DNA of 47,813 nucleotides, taken from assembly GCA_944390585.1 (NCBI GenBank), contig CALXQI010000013.1, forward strand, positions 1 through 47,813. The letters run 5' to 3'. Below the pieces are notes generated by a model. The model did not search any database. It had not been told where the DNA came from and saw only the letters and a program-made list of their open reading frames with translations. Shown in pieces: positions 19,840-28,378 of this stretch (its first letter is position 1; each line of letters begins with the position of its first letter). Source of the DNA: an uncultured Alphaproteobacteria bacterium. Its GTDB lineage: Bacteria > Pseudomonadota > Alphaproteobacteria > RUG11792. Position numbers and translations under genes: made by a program.

Positions 19840-21138
19840 TTATACAATACTGCCAAATAAACTATTTTGAAATCCACGCTCAATGCGCACATCTACAAAA
19901 TTACCTATTAAATTCTTATCAGATTTTACGATCACAGATTGCATGTATTGTGTCTTTCCAATGTATTGTGACTTTTGTTTGCCACATTTTTCAAATAAAA
20001 CCTTTTGCACAGTACCAACACAAGACTCATTAAACTTTAGCTGATGTTTGGACAATGCATTAATCAACCTTGCCAATCTATTATCTTTTACCTCATCAAG
20101 AACTTGGTCTGTCATACTATAGGCTGGTGTATTCTTGCGTCTACTATACTTAAAAGCAAAAAATGAACTATAGCGAATTTTTTCAACTATATCCAAAGTA
20201 TCCAAAAAGTCTTCCTCGCTCTCACCAGGGAATCCAACAATAAAATCAGATGAAAAATTAATATTTGTACAAATATCTCTAAATTCTTCTATCATCTCGA
20301 TATACTCTGATCTTGTGTGCCCTCTATTCATCCTTTTTAATATTCTGTCGCTTCCAGATTGTATTGGTATATGAATAAATGGTGGTAATAAAGGCTGCAA
20401 TTCTTTGTGTAAAAACATTAAATCGCGATTAAAGTCGTACGGATTTGACGTTAGGTATCTTAAGCGCTTTATACCTTTTATATTTGCAACAAGCTCTATT
20501 AACTGGCCAATATTTAGTTTTTTACCATCGTCTGTATCTCCATTATAAGAATTAACATTTTGCCCAACCAAAACAATCTCTACAGCGCCTTTATCAACTA
20601 ACTTTTGTATTTCTGTCAAAACTTCTCTCACCGGCCTGGAATACTCTCTTCCACGCGTATATGGAACAACGCAGTATGTACAAAAATTATTACAACCTTC
20701 TTGAATTGTGACGTATTCGCTTTTTTTAACAGAACTATGCATTGGCAAAAAGTTAAACTTCTTAGACTGCAAAAATTCCAGACATAACACTCTTTCTCCA
20801 TTACAAGCGCGATTAATAAATGAAATAATTTCATGATAAGTTTGCGGACCAAACACAATTTTTATACTATCGTCGTGATCAAATAGCGCATTACCTTCTG
20901 CCTGCGCAATGCAACCACCGATAGCTATAATTTTGTCTTTCCTATTATTGATTCTCCCTATATCAGATAAAAGTTTGCTCTTAGCCTTTTCTCTAACGTT
21001 GCATGTATAAAAAATAACAATATCTGCATCATCTTCAGAATTTACACATTCATGCCCATTACACAGCAGTAATGTTTGAATTTTTTCTGCATCGTATACA
21101 TTCATTTGACAGCCATATACACGTATAAAAAATTTCAT
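19840..21138 (-). CDS. miaB: tRNA-2-methylthio-N6-dimethylallyladenosine synthase
   Basis: A 432-residue radical-SAM methylthiotransferase that adds a 2-methylthio group to i6A37 of tRNAs. The N-terminal UPF0004 domain carries C10, C46 and C76 for the auxiliary iron-sulfur cluster; the radical-SAM cluster ligands are C149, C153 and C156 in EGCNNFCTYCVVPYTRG. The C-terminal TRAM domain ends near LFGSIV. It lies 55 bases after parA in the same direction, in the slot where alphaproteobacteria usually have parB. miaA is not in the window. Confidence 0.96.
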   Translation of the reverse strand: MKFFIRVYGCQMNVYDAEKIQTLLLCNGHECVNSEDDADIVIFYTCNVREKAKSKLLSDIGRINNRKDKIIAIGGCIAQAEGNALFDHDDSIKIVFGPQTYHEIISFINRACNGERVLCLEFLQSKKFNFLPMHSSVKKSEYVTIQEGCNNFCTYCVVPYTRGREYSRPVREVLTEIQKLVDKGAVEIVLVGQNVNSYNGDTDDGKKLNIGQLIELVANIKGIKRLRYLTSNPYDFNRDLMFLHKELQPLLPPFIHIPIQSGSDRILKRMNRGHTRSEYIEMIEEFRDICTNINFSSDFIVGFPGESEEDFLDTLDIVEKIRYSSFFAFKYSRRKNTPAYSMTDQVLDEVKDNRLARLINALSKHQLKFNESCVGTVQKVLFEKCGKQKSQYIGKTQYMQSVIVKSDKNLIGNFVDVRIERGFQNSLFGSIV

Positions 21139-21193
21139 ACCAATCAGACAGAAAATAAAAATGATTCTACACGCATACTAGATTAGTTGGTCG

Positions 21194-21970
21194 TTAATCA
21201 AAATATCCACATTTTTCTCTATGCAAAAATTCTCTTGCAAGCTCCATATAAGATTGCGCACCAACGCTTTTTACGTCATAAATCAAAACGGGCCGCCCAT
21301 AAGATGGTGCTTCAGAAATTTTTACATTCCTTGGTATTACACTATCAAATACCTTTTTTCCAAGATGATCACGCACATCACGCGCAACAGATTGACATAA
21401 AACATTGCGTTTATCAAACATTGTCAAAATCACGCCATACAACTGCAACGACGGATTAAACGATGCGCGTACTCTATTTACAGAACTAAGAAGATACCCA
21501 AGTCCTTCAAGAGCATAATACTCACATTGCAACGGTACTAATACTCCATTTGCAGCTACAAGGGAATTTAAGGTTAACATCCCCATTGATGGAGGAGAAT
21601 CAATCACAATGTAATCAAACATATCCTGATATGCACTCAGCTCTGATCTCAAAATGCTCTCTCGATCAGGCATTTGTACAAGCTCTATTTCAGCCCCCAC
21701 TAAATCAATACTTGCTGGAATGATTGACAGACCTGGAATCTTGGTTGCAATCAACGCCTCTGATAATGTTTTCCTTCTAATCAATACATCATATGTATTG
21801 TTAATATTTTTCTTATATATTCCAAGACCGGTTGTAGCATTGCTTTGAGGATCAAGATCTATTAATAGTACGCGATTGCGTGTTGCAGCAAACGCCGTAG
21901 CCAAGTTAACAGCTGTTGTTGTTTTACCAACACCACCCTTTTGATTAGCAATAGCAATAACTTTTCCCAT
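21194..21970 (-). CDS. parA: Chromosome-partitioning ATPase ParA/Soj
   Basis: A 258-residue ParA. The deviant Walker A motif KGGVGKTT (residues 11-18) with its signature Lys, [13 protein letters not shown], and [16 protein letters not shown] are all present. It forms a DNA-bound gradient that segregates ParB-parS complexes from the origin. Its start overlaps the rsmG stop (TAATG) and is preceded by a GAGGAGA ribosome binding site. The family's usual partner parB is not downstream, although parS-like palindromes lie at 22524 and 26067, so parB is expected elsewhere in the genome. Confidence 0.95.
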   Translation of the reverse strand: MGKVIAIANQKGGVGKTTTAVNLATAFAATRNRVLLIDLDPQSNATTGLGIYKKNINNTYDVLIRRKTLSEALIATKIPGLSIIPASIDLVGAEIELVQMPDRESILRSELSAYQDMFDYIVIDSPPSMGMLTLNSLVAANGVLVPLQCEYYALEGLGYLLSSVNRVRASFNPSLQLYGVILTMFDKRNVLCQSVARDVRDHLGKKVFDSVIPRNVKISEAPSYGRPVLIYDVKSVGAQSYMELAREFLHREKCGYFD

Positions 21971-22509
21971 TATCTCCTCACAACATTATCCAAACAAATT
22001 ATCACACCATCATTATTTGTCATACTCGGATAAGTCTTACATGAAAAATCAAAATAATTGTACGCATTAGAAAGCTCTTCGCACCATTTTTTCCCTTTTA
22101 AAAAAACTCCACTACTCACACCAACACAACACATAACATCACATAACTCTGACAATGATCCAAAGGCGCGAGAAACAGCAACCATTCCACTGCCACATAA
22201 TTTATATACATCACCACATACATATGCATCCACACCGCATATATCAGAAACATGTCGCAAGAAAGAACGCTTTTTTTCATTTATTTCTGACAATAAAACA
22301 TGATACCCGCACATTCCCAGAACAAACCCTGGCAATCCCGCCCCACTACCAATGTCAAGCACAATGCGATCTCGCTGAACAAAAGAGCATAATTGTAAGC
22401 AATCGATAATATGCCTATTAATAACATTGCATATATCTCTCTCCTGAATCAGGCCAGCATATTCATTCCACTTCTTCAACTCATCTATGTACTTGTACAA
22501 CTTATCCAT
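21970..22509 (-). CDS. rsmG: 16S rRNA (guanine-N7)-methyltransferase RsmG
   Basis: A 179-residue GidB-family methyltransferase that modifies G527 of 16S rRNA. The SAM-binding motif is [17 protein letters not shown], the acidic loop is [14 protein letters not shown], and VSRAFGSL is the conserved catalytic-face segment. The ATG at 22509 is preferred over an in-frame TTG at 22521. rsmG next to parA is the conserved origin-proximal arrangement of many bacteria; a parS-like palindrome sits 15 bases before the start. Confidence 0.93.
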   Translation of the reverse strand: MDKLYKYIDELKKWNEYAGLIQERDICNVINRHIIDCLQLCSFVQRDRIVLDIGSGAGLPGFVLGMCGYHVLLSEINEKKRSFLRHVSDICGVDAYVCGDVYKLCGSGMVAVSRAFGSLSELCDVMCCVGVSSGVFLKGKKWCEELSNAYNYFDFSCKTYPSMTNNDGVIICLDNVVRR

Positions 22510-22523
22510 ACTACCTACCAAAA

Positions 22524-22539
22524 CGTTCCACGTGGAACA
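22524..22539. promoter_or_regulatory. parS-like centromere site
   Basis: CGTTCCACGTGGAACA contains the perfect 14-base palindrome GTTCCACGTGGAAC and matches the bacterial parS consensus TGTTNCACGTGNAACA at all fixed positions except the first. It lies in the 30-base gap between rsmG and the TamA-like gene, next to parA, where ParB binding sites are typically found. Confidence 0.8.
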
Positions 22540-24324
22540 TCAAAAAGCATGACCTACACTAACATAAAAAACAAAGCTAGAGTCTATAAATTTGTCATTC
22601 TTGTCTTTTCTCCTCTTGCACGGAAAAGCAATGTCAAAACAAATAGGAGACAGCACTGTGTATAAACGCAAACCAAAACCATAGCCTGTATATAAACGGC
22701 CCGATAGCATCTTGTTATCCTTGTTGACAATACCACCATCGACAAAAAAAACCAAGCCAACACTTTCAGATGATCGCCACCTAAACTCGCAGCTATATTC
22801 AAACAAACAACAACCACCAACAGGTTTATTATTGTCATCCAATTTTCCAATCATTTGATATCCATACCCGCGCACAGACCCAAAACCACCACCATAAAAT
22901 AATTTATCAACCGGTACATCCTTACACCCTCTACCAAAGATTTGCCCAATGCGTACAGAACACGCAATCACATCAACATCGTTTTTATGAGAAGCAATTG
23001 GAATAAAACAACTAACACCCAATTTTGCAATAGTAAATTGGCTTTTACACAAAAACTGCATCAAACTTGCACGATATTTTGTACCTCTTGTTGGATTGTT
23101 TTTTGAATCCGTAAGATCAATGTCTCCTTCAAAAATAACATGCGCTGATCTAAAACCGGTATATGTAGCATTCTCATCACCACTACGCAACAATTTGGAT
23201 CTTTCATAACCACATCCACCAGAAACAGAAAACAGCGCATTTACATATTGCGAAACAACACTTTGACAAAAAATATTGTGAGCCTTATACGCCTTTAATT
23301 TCTCATGCGAGATACGAAAAACATTTTTCACTTCCTGCTTTTTGCCAAAAACATCCGGAACGTTGTAACAAACTTCTTGCGTCTTACGCCTTGATGAATA
23401 AGTACCGCCTAAGATCAATACAGATCCGCGCCCATCAATATTACGGCAACAAAATTTAGCACCAACACCAATACCGGTATTACTGCCATATTGTGCGCCA
23501 ATTCCAATTGTGCGTCTTTTTATTTGCGTGACCACTATATCAATATCAACAAGATTTTCACTTACGTCTTTAATCGCTATATCAACACCAGAAAACATTC
23601 CGCTTTTCAACAATAACTCTCTTGTTTCATCAATCTTTGCGGAACTAACAACATCACCGTCGCGCCACAGTAAACGGTTTTCTACAAAACGCTGTATTCC
23701 TTTTGTATAATCGCCAACAACATTAATATTAGTCTTTCTAATACATAATTTATTGTCTGTATTTATATTACACAAAATACAAAAACTCTTATTTACTTTA
23801 TCAATAACAAGACCGCTTGCATTAACCACAGTCCTAATATATCCATCCGCTATAAAAAAATCTCTAATATTGTCCATAGCAACAGAAATGCTCTTAGCAT
23901 CAGTACTTTTGTTCTTTTTTAATCCTGAAATTTTTAACAAGTCATCGCTACACAACATTTTATCTGTACCGCACATATAAACAGGTTTTATTTCACTAAC
24001 AACGTAGCGAACACCAAGACATACATTAAAATGCATGACTCCATTTTTAAAACTATGCGTTACAGAACAATCAAAGTATCCATATGATTTACATATCTCC
24101 TTCATAGAAGCTATATCTTTCTGAGCAACAATATCAATTAAAACCTCATCCAAATTGTTACAAATATCTTTATCATCTGATATCAATACAGATTTCATAG
24201 CAACAAGCATTGTTCCATCATTGACTCCATTGATAATTGCTTTTGCACAACAAGTAGTACAAAACATTGTGAATATGATGTTAACAACATAAATCTTGTT
24301 CACAATACGAACAAAACTAAACAT
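22540..24324 (-). CDS. tamA: TamA-like outer-membrane assembly protein (BamA/Omp85 superfamily)
   Basis: A 594-residue Omp85 protein. After a signal peptide of about 28 residues (core VVNIIFTMFC, cleavage near AKA) come about three POTRA domains to residue 270, then a 16-strand-type barrel. The superfamily motif is FYGGGFGSVRGYGYQMIG (VRGY), and the chain ends in VSVGHAF with a terminal Phe. Length and POTRA number fit TamA rather than BamA, which is near 760 residues. TamA acts with TamB in envelope lipid or autotransporter assembly; tamB is not adjacent. The ATG at 24324 gives the cleaner signal peptide; an in-frame GTG at 24354 would add ten residues. The coding strand is G/T-rich. Confidence 0.82.
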   Translation of the reverse strand: MFSFVRIVNKIYVVNIIFTMFCTTCCAKAIINGVNDGTMLVAMKSVLISDDKDICNNLDEVLIDIVAQKDIASMKEICKSYGYFDCSVTHSFKNGVMHFNVCLGVRYVVSEIKPVYMCGTDKMLCSDDLLKISGLKKNKSTDAKSISVAMDNIRDFFIADGYIRTVVNASGLVIDKVNKSFCILCNINTDNKLCIRKTNINVVGDYTKGIQRFVENRLLWRDGDVVSSAKIDETRELLLKSGMFSGVDIAIKDVSENLVDIDIVVTQIKRRTIGIGAQYGSNTGIGVGAKFCCRNIDGRGSVLILGGTYSSRRKTQEVCYNVPDVFGKKQEVKNVFRISHEKLKAYKAHNIFCQSVVSQYVNALFSVSGGCGYERSKLLRSGDENATYTGFRSAHVIFEGDIDLTDSKNNPTRGTKYRASLMQFLCKSQFTIAKLGVSCFIPIASHKNDVDVIACSVRIGQIFGRGCKDVPVDKLFYGGGFGSVRGYGYQMIGKLDDNNKPVGGCCLFEYSCEFRWRSSESVGLVFFVDGGIVNKDNKMLSGRLYTGYGFGLRLYTVLSPICFDIAFPCKRRKDKNDKFIDSSFVFYVSVGHAF

Positions 24325-24354
24325 ATTGCAAAAAACTAATAACAAGTTTTTCAC

Positions 24355-24502
24355 AGACTGATTATTTTATCAACATGTTGTTAATAAATGCTTAAAATGT
24401 AAAAAACACAAAGCTGTGTTGTGTTTAAAATTGTGTTGATTATAAACAATGCACTGTTTTATGCGTATTATTATCACTACATATAATTAAAAAATTATTA
24501 AT
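24355..24502. other. Candidate replication origin (oriC) in a divergent intergenic region
   Basis: To the left, coding sequence on the + strand is C/A-rich with genes mostly on the minus strand; to the right the + strand is G/T-rich, so the compositional skew flips here. The 148 bases contain TTATCAACA (24367-24375), directly abutting inverted TGTTGTTAA (24376-24384), and TGTTGATTA (24434-24442), each one or two changes from the DnaA box TTATNCACA or its complement. They also contain a TTAA-N7-TTAA box and a hairpin at 24405-24420 (AACACA, loop AAGC, TGTGTT). parA and two parS-like sites are within 3 kb. It also serves as the shared leader of tamA and murA. The origin role is inference. Confidence 0.55.
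24381..24395. promoter_or_regulatory. CtrA-type binding box
   Basis: TTAA, seven bases (TAAATGC), TTAA: an exact match to the alphaproteobacterial CtrA consensus TTAA-N7-TTAA, which regulates both cell-cycle promoters and origins. It overlaps the inverted DnaA-like box. In such AT-rich DNA a chance match is possible. Confidence 0.45.
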
Positions 24503-25765
24503 ATGTTACTTTCAAAGAGTTTAAAAATTGTTGGTGGAAAAAAACTACAAGGATCTATAAAAATAAGTGGAGCTAAGAATTTGGCACTACCAGCATTAAG
24601 CGCTGGAATTATGACATCTGAAAATATTACATTAAATAATGTTCCAAAACTAACGGATATTTCCTCAATGATTGATTTATTGCAATATTTGGGTAGTAAT
24701 ATTGAACACATTGATAATGTAGTACAAATTAGTACAAAAAATGTTGTAACAACTTGTGCTCCTTATGATTTTGTTAGCAAAATGAGAGCTTCAATTTTGG
24801 TACTTGGCCCGCTTGTTGCAAGATTTAAAAAGGCTAGAGTATCGCTACCTGGTGGATGTGCAATAGGTGTTAGAGGAGTTGATATGCACGTCAAGGCGCT
24901 TATTGATATGGGCGCAGATATTACGATAAGCGGTGGTGATATCGATGTTGTAGCAAAATATGGATTACACGGTACTGATGTAGTTTTTCCGTTTCCTACG
25001 TTTACAGGGACGGAAAACATAGTAATGGCAGCGTGTTTGGCAAAAGGGCGTACCGTGATTGTGAATGCTGCTGTAGAGCCAGAAGTTGAGCATTTGTGCT
25101 TATTGTTAAGATCTATGGGGGCGCAAATTGATGGTATTGGAACGTCTGTCTTGACAATTGATGGCGTTAATGATCTTGGCGGTTGTACGTTTGATATTAT
25201 TCCCGACAGGATTGAGGCTGGTACTTATGCTGTTGCTGCCGTTGTTACCCATGGTGATATTGTGTTGGAAGGAGCACGCCATGACCATTTAAGGGCTTTT
25301 TTGGAGTGTTTAAAGTGTGCTGGGGCAGATGTTTGTGATGTTGATACAGGTATACGTGTTGCTATGTCTGGAGATATATTGCCTATTGATATTGAGACTG
25401 CTCCATATCCTGGTTTTCCAACTGATTTGCAGGGACAGTTTATGGCCGCTATGTGTTTATGCAATGGTTCTTGTGTTATTAGAGAGTCTGTGTTTGAAAA
25501 TCGATTTATGCATGTGCAAGAGTTGTGCAGAATGGGCGCCAATATAAATGTTTCTGACAGGTGCGCACATATTGTTGGAGTTGATAAGTTAGTTGGTGCA
25601 CGCGTTATGGCTAGTGATTTGCGCGCTTCTGCGGCTCTTGTGCTTGCTGGTTTGTCAGCTGATGGGGTTAGCATTGTTGATAGGTTATACCATTTATATA
25701 GAGGGTATGAGGCTTTTTATGATAAGCTCGCTGGTGTTGGTGCTGATGTTGAGTTGATTTCATAG
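24503..25765 (+). CDS. murA: UDP-N-acetylglucosamine 1-carboxyvinyltransferase
   Basis: A 420-residue MurA catalysing the first committed step of peptidoglycan synthesis, transfer of enolpyruvate from PEP to UDP-GlcNAc. The catalytic Cys is C119 in SLPGGCAIGVRGVDMH, so fosfomycin sensitivity is expected at this residue. K25 in ISGAKNLALP is the conserved N-terminal Lys, and DRIEAGTY and PGFPTDLQGQFMA are family motifs. It diverges from tamA across the putative origin and its TAG stop overlaps the GTG start of tssF by one base, so the two are probably co-translated. Confidence 0.97.
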   Translation: MLLSKSLKIVGGKKLQGSIKISGAKNLALPALSAGIMTSENITLNNVPKLTDISSMIDLLQYLGSNIEHIDNVVQISTKNVVTTCAPYDFVSKMRASILVLGPLVARFKKARVSLPGGCAIGVRGVDMHVKALIDMGADITISGGDIDVVAKYGLHGTDVVFPFPTFTGTENIVMAACLAKGRTVIVNAAVEPEVEHLCLLLRSMGAQIDGIGTSVLTIDGVNDLGGCTFDIIPDRIEAGTYAVAAVVTHGDIVLEGARHDHLRAFLECLKCAGADVCDVDTGIRVAMSGDILPIDIETAPYPGFPTDLQGQFMAAMCLCNGSCVIRESVFENRFMHVQELCRMGANINVSDRCAHIVGVDKLVGARVMASDLRASAALVLAGLSADGVSIVDRLYHLYRGYEAFYDKLAGVGADVELIS

Positions 25766-27246
25766 TGGATGCTGATGTTTTTGCCTCTGAGTTGAGGCGT
25801 TTACGAGAATCTATGCTTCAGTTTGCCAGTGATTTTCCAGAAATAGGTAGTGCGTTGGGGCTTTCTTCTGGCGCTTCTGTTGACCCACAAACAGAGCGGT
25901 TACTTAATGCAATTGCTTTTATGTCCGCCGATTTGCGATGCTTTATAAGCGATAAAAGCCTGGATGTGCACAAGTTTGTGTTAAAAGGAATGTGTGGTGA
26001 CTTGCTTCGTCAATCTCCTGCTTGTTCTGTATTGCAGTTATGTGATTTGGGAGATGGGCATTTTCATGTTCCACGTGGAGCAGTTTTTCGTTGTGGTGAT
26101 GCAGTGTGTAGAAGTTTGTATGATGCTGATGTTTCCGGTTGTAGTATTGATTCTGTACATGTTTCTGGTGGTTGTTTGCGGTTTGTTTTACGTGGAAATT
26201 TTGATAGTGATCGCGTTATGTTCCACCTGTTTTGTAACGATGTTAGAAAATGCCTGAATTTGTACGCATCCATACGTGATGCCAATTTTGCGTTATGTGG
26301 TGGTGTAAGGCGCAATTTGCGATGGATGGGCTATGAGAGAGGAGATTCTATTGTTCCATTAATGGGGTATACGTGTTTGCCTTTGTTTTTGTTTAGAGAT
26401 TTTTGCTGCTTTTGGCAAAAGTTTATGTTCTTTTGTATTGATGGTGTTGAGAGCAAAGATGGCGTGGTTGATATTGCAATCCCGTGTGATGATGTTTTGT
26501 CTTCTAGCGATGTTTTTGATGGATGCGTGGTGGCAAATTGTATTTCAGTTACAAATACTTATGCTGAATTATCTGATCCTATCCGCGTGGATTGGATGTT
26601 GGAGAAGTTTTCTTTTGGTTGTGACTCTATATTGTGTTGTGAAAAAATGACTGCACAGGATGTTAATGGCGGTAATGAGCGTGTTGTGCAAAATTTTTTT
26701 GATTGTCGCGATGGTGTTGGGCGTGATTTAGTTTTTATGGAGAGCGGTGTTAATGATGATTTTTTCATTTTAGGAGAACGAACAGATGATTGCATTTTGT
26801 ATGGTGATTTAGTCCGCATGTCATTACCATGCATGGATATTGCCATTGGTTCTTTTTTTGATGCTGATGTTTTAGAGTTGGGGGGCGGATGTGCAAAATC
26901 TTTGTATTTATTTGAAAAAGTTGACTTCTCTTGTGATATGTTGCTGTTGCTGCGTTTGTGTTGCTTGTTGCGATGTGGTGTTGATATAGGTGTGCTTTTG
27001 CACGCATTATCTGATGCTTTTGGCAATAAGCGCGTAACATCATGTATTGATTGTTTAACTGTTGCTGATGTTACTCGTAGATCTGCTCGTGTTGGATTGC
27101 CAGCGCGTTTTGTTGAAGTTGAGGAGATTTCTTTGGATGTTAGGCATGGTAGTGATGATTTTGTGCCGCTGTTTTGCTCTGTTTTGTCTCGTTTTTTACT
27201 ACTAAATGGAGATATTAATACTTTGGTTCGTGTAAATACTAGATAA
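25765..27246 (+). CDS. tssF: Type VI secretion baseplate subunit TssF
   Basis: A 493-residue TssF (VasA/ImpG family), a component of the T6SS baseplate wedge with TssG, TssE and TssK. The first 90 residues carry the family signature: LRRLRESMLQFASDFPEI, then GLSSGASVDPQTERLLNAIAF, then LRCFISD and LLRQSPACSVLQL, matching the usual FxxxFP...DPxxERLLxAxAFL pattern. The rest is divergent and very rich in Cys, Val, Asp and Gly, reflecting strong G/T bias of the coding strand. It is shorter than typical TssF (about 580-620). The start is GTG overlapping the murA stop. tssG, the normal next gene, is absent; tssA is convergent with zero spacing. Confidence 0.82.
   Translation: MDADVFASELRRLRESMLQFASDFPEIGSALGLSSGASVDPQTERLLNAIAFMSADLRCFISDKSLDVHKFVLKGMCGDLLRQSPACSVLQLCDLGDGHFHVPRGAVFRCGDAVCRSLYDADVSGCSIDSVHVSGGCLRFVLRGNFDSDRVMFHLFCNDVRKCLNLYASIRDANFALCGGVRRNLRWMGYERGDSIVPLMGYTCLPLFLFRDFCCFWQKFMFFCIDGVESKDGVVDIAIPCDDVLSSSDVFDGCVVANCISVTNTYAELSDPIRVDWMLEKFSFGCDSILCCEKMTAQDVNGGNERVVQNFFDCRDGVGRDLVFMESGVNDDFFILGERTDDCILYGDLVRMSLPCMDIAIGSFFDADVLELGGGCAKSLYLFEKVDFSCDMLLLLRLCCLLRCGVDIGVLLHALSDAFGNKRVTSCIDCLTVADVTRRSARVGLPARFVEVEEISLDVRHGSDDFVPLFCSVLSRFLLLNGDINTLVRVNTR
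26067..26082. promoter_or_regulatory. Second parS-like site inside tssF
   Basis: TGTTCCACGTGGAGCA differs at one position from the palindrome TGTTCCACGTGGAACA. It is intragenic, as parS sites often are, and lies 3.5 kb from the site beside rsmG and 1.6 kb from the putative origin. Confidence 0.5.
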
Positions 27247-28257
27247 TTATTGTGATAACAAGAATTTGAGCAATTTGTTGGACTCTGTATTTGATGTGTG
27301 CATGTCATCTATTATTTGGTACAGCGTTTTATCTTTCCAGGACACCAACAAATCAAGTATGTATGGTGTTGGGCTGTGTTTTTCTATCTTTTTTAATTGT
27401 GTGGCAAGTTTACCTAATTCTGAATACACAGCATCTCTGTCATTAATTTCCTCCTCTTCTTGTACTACTTGAAGTTCTCCGGATATTGTTTCTTCTTTTG
27501 TACGAAATGTATTTATTATATTAATAATTTTGGATATTGTGTTTGTACATTTAGAAAATGAAATTGTATTATTGTATGATTGATTTATAATATCTGAAGC
27601 AGCAGCGATAGCTTGATTTGTATACTGCAGAATACTAAGTACATCACTCATATTTGTTGAGGATTTTATTGCATTTTGTATTTTTTCTTGTTCTGGCCTT
27701 CCTTCGTTATTAAACACATCCATAATGCTTTTTTCTGATTCTGGGTCTTGCTTAATTTTGATTTTTATATCTCCTGCATATTCGTAATCATATAATGTAA
27801 AAGCATCTACTATTGGAGTTAATGACAGTTTTGTAGTTATATTGTCTATTAATTTATTCAATATATGTTGCTTTTGTTCGTCATCTGATGCTCCATCATC
27901 TGTATGAGGAAAGCAAGATAGAGCAAATGATTGTGCAAATTTATCTAATATTTGAAACGATTTTAATGCGCCATTAAATCCATCCATGTTAACAAGTGAC
28001 TCCATTAGCCATGATACTGCAAGCAAATCTTTGGACTTATTCTTTAATACATCTACTGTTAGTGATTCAACAAGCGGCCAGTTTGCTTTTTTTAAATCTC
28101 GCTCCCAGATACCCATTGATAATTGTGGATCTTCGGCGATGCGAGCTGACCTGATTTCGTCGTATTCATTGCTAAGAGATTCATCTTTACCAACGCCGTC
28201 TTGTGATCCTGGAATCGGTGTCATAAGATCATCTATCTCGTATGTTATACGTTCCAT
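27247..28257 (-). CDS. tssA: Type VI secretion protein TssA
   Basis: A 336-residue TssA (ImpA_N family), which primes baseplate and sheath assembly. The ImpA_N domain spans about residues 10-130. It contains LMTPIPGSQDGVGKD, then NEYDEIRSAR (family pattern LxxPIxGxxPxGxDLxYDPxYxxIxxAR), NWPLVESLTVDVLKNKSKDLLAVSWLMESLVNMDGF, and FPHTDDGASDD. A helical middle is followed by the C-terminal HSPTPYILDLLVSW segment conserved in one TssA class. The ATG at 28257 is chosen because it opens this domain. Its stop codon abuts the tssF stop. No other tss gene is present, so the system must be dispersed in the genome. Confidence 0.85.
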   Translation of the reverse strand: MERITYEIDDLMTPIPGSQDGVGKDESLSNEYDEIRSARIAEDPQLSMGIWERDLKKANWPLVESLTVDVLKNKSKDLLAVSWLMESLVNMDGFNGALKSFQILDKFAQSFALSCFPHTDDGASDDEQKQHILNKLIDNITTKLSLTPIVDAFTLYDYEYAGDIKIKIKQDPESEKSIMDVFNNEGRPEQEKIQNAIKSSTNMSDVLSILQYTNQAIAAASDIINQSYNNTISFSKCTNTISKIINIINTFRTKEETISGELQVVQEEEEINDRDAVYSELGKLATQLKKIEKHSPTPYILDLLVSWKDKTLYQIIDDMHTSNTESNKLLKFLLSQ

Positions 28258-28378
28258 TGTTTTATGGCAAAAAACAATATATATAGTACAACATTTGTAC
28301 AAAAATTACTTGTATGAAATGACGCGTAATTGTAATAGATGTAAGTATTGTAACAATATTTTGGCTTCTTGCCTTAGT

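Noticed and set aside
26180-26240. Further half-matches to parS (TTTTACGTGGAAA, TGTTCCACC) in tssF
   Set aside because: Three or more mismatches or only one half-site; indistinguishable from coding sequence.
26559-27308. A 249-codon open frame on the minus strand opposite tssF
   Set aside because: It is a shadow: the strong G/T bias of tssF removes stops on the other strand. Its product is Ser/Thr/Lys-rich with no domain, while the + strand encodes a recognisable TssF N-terminus.
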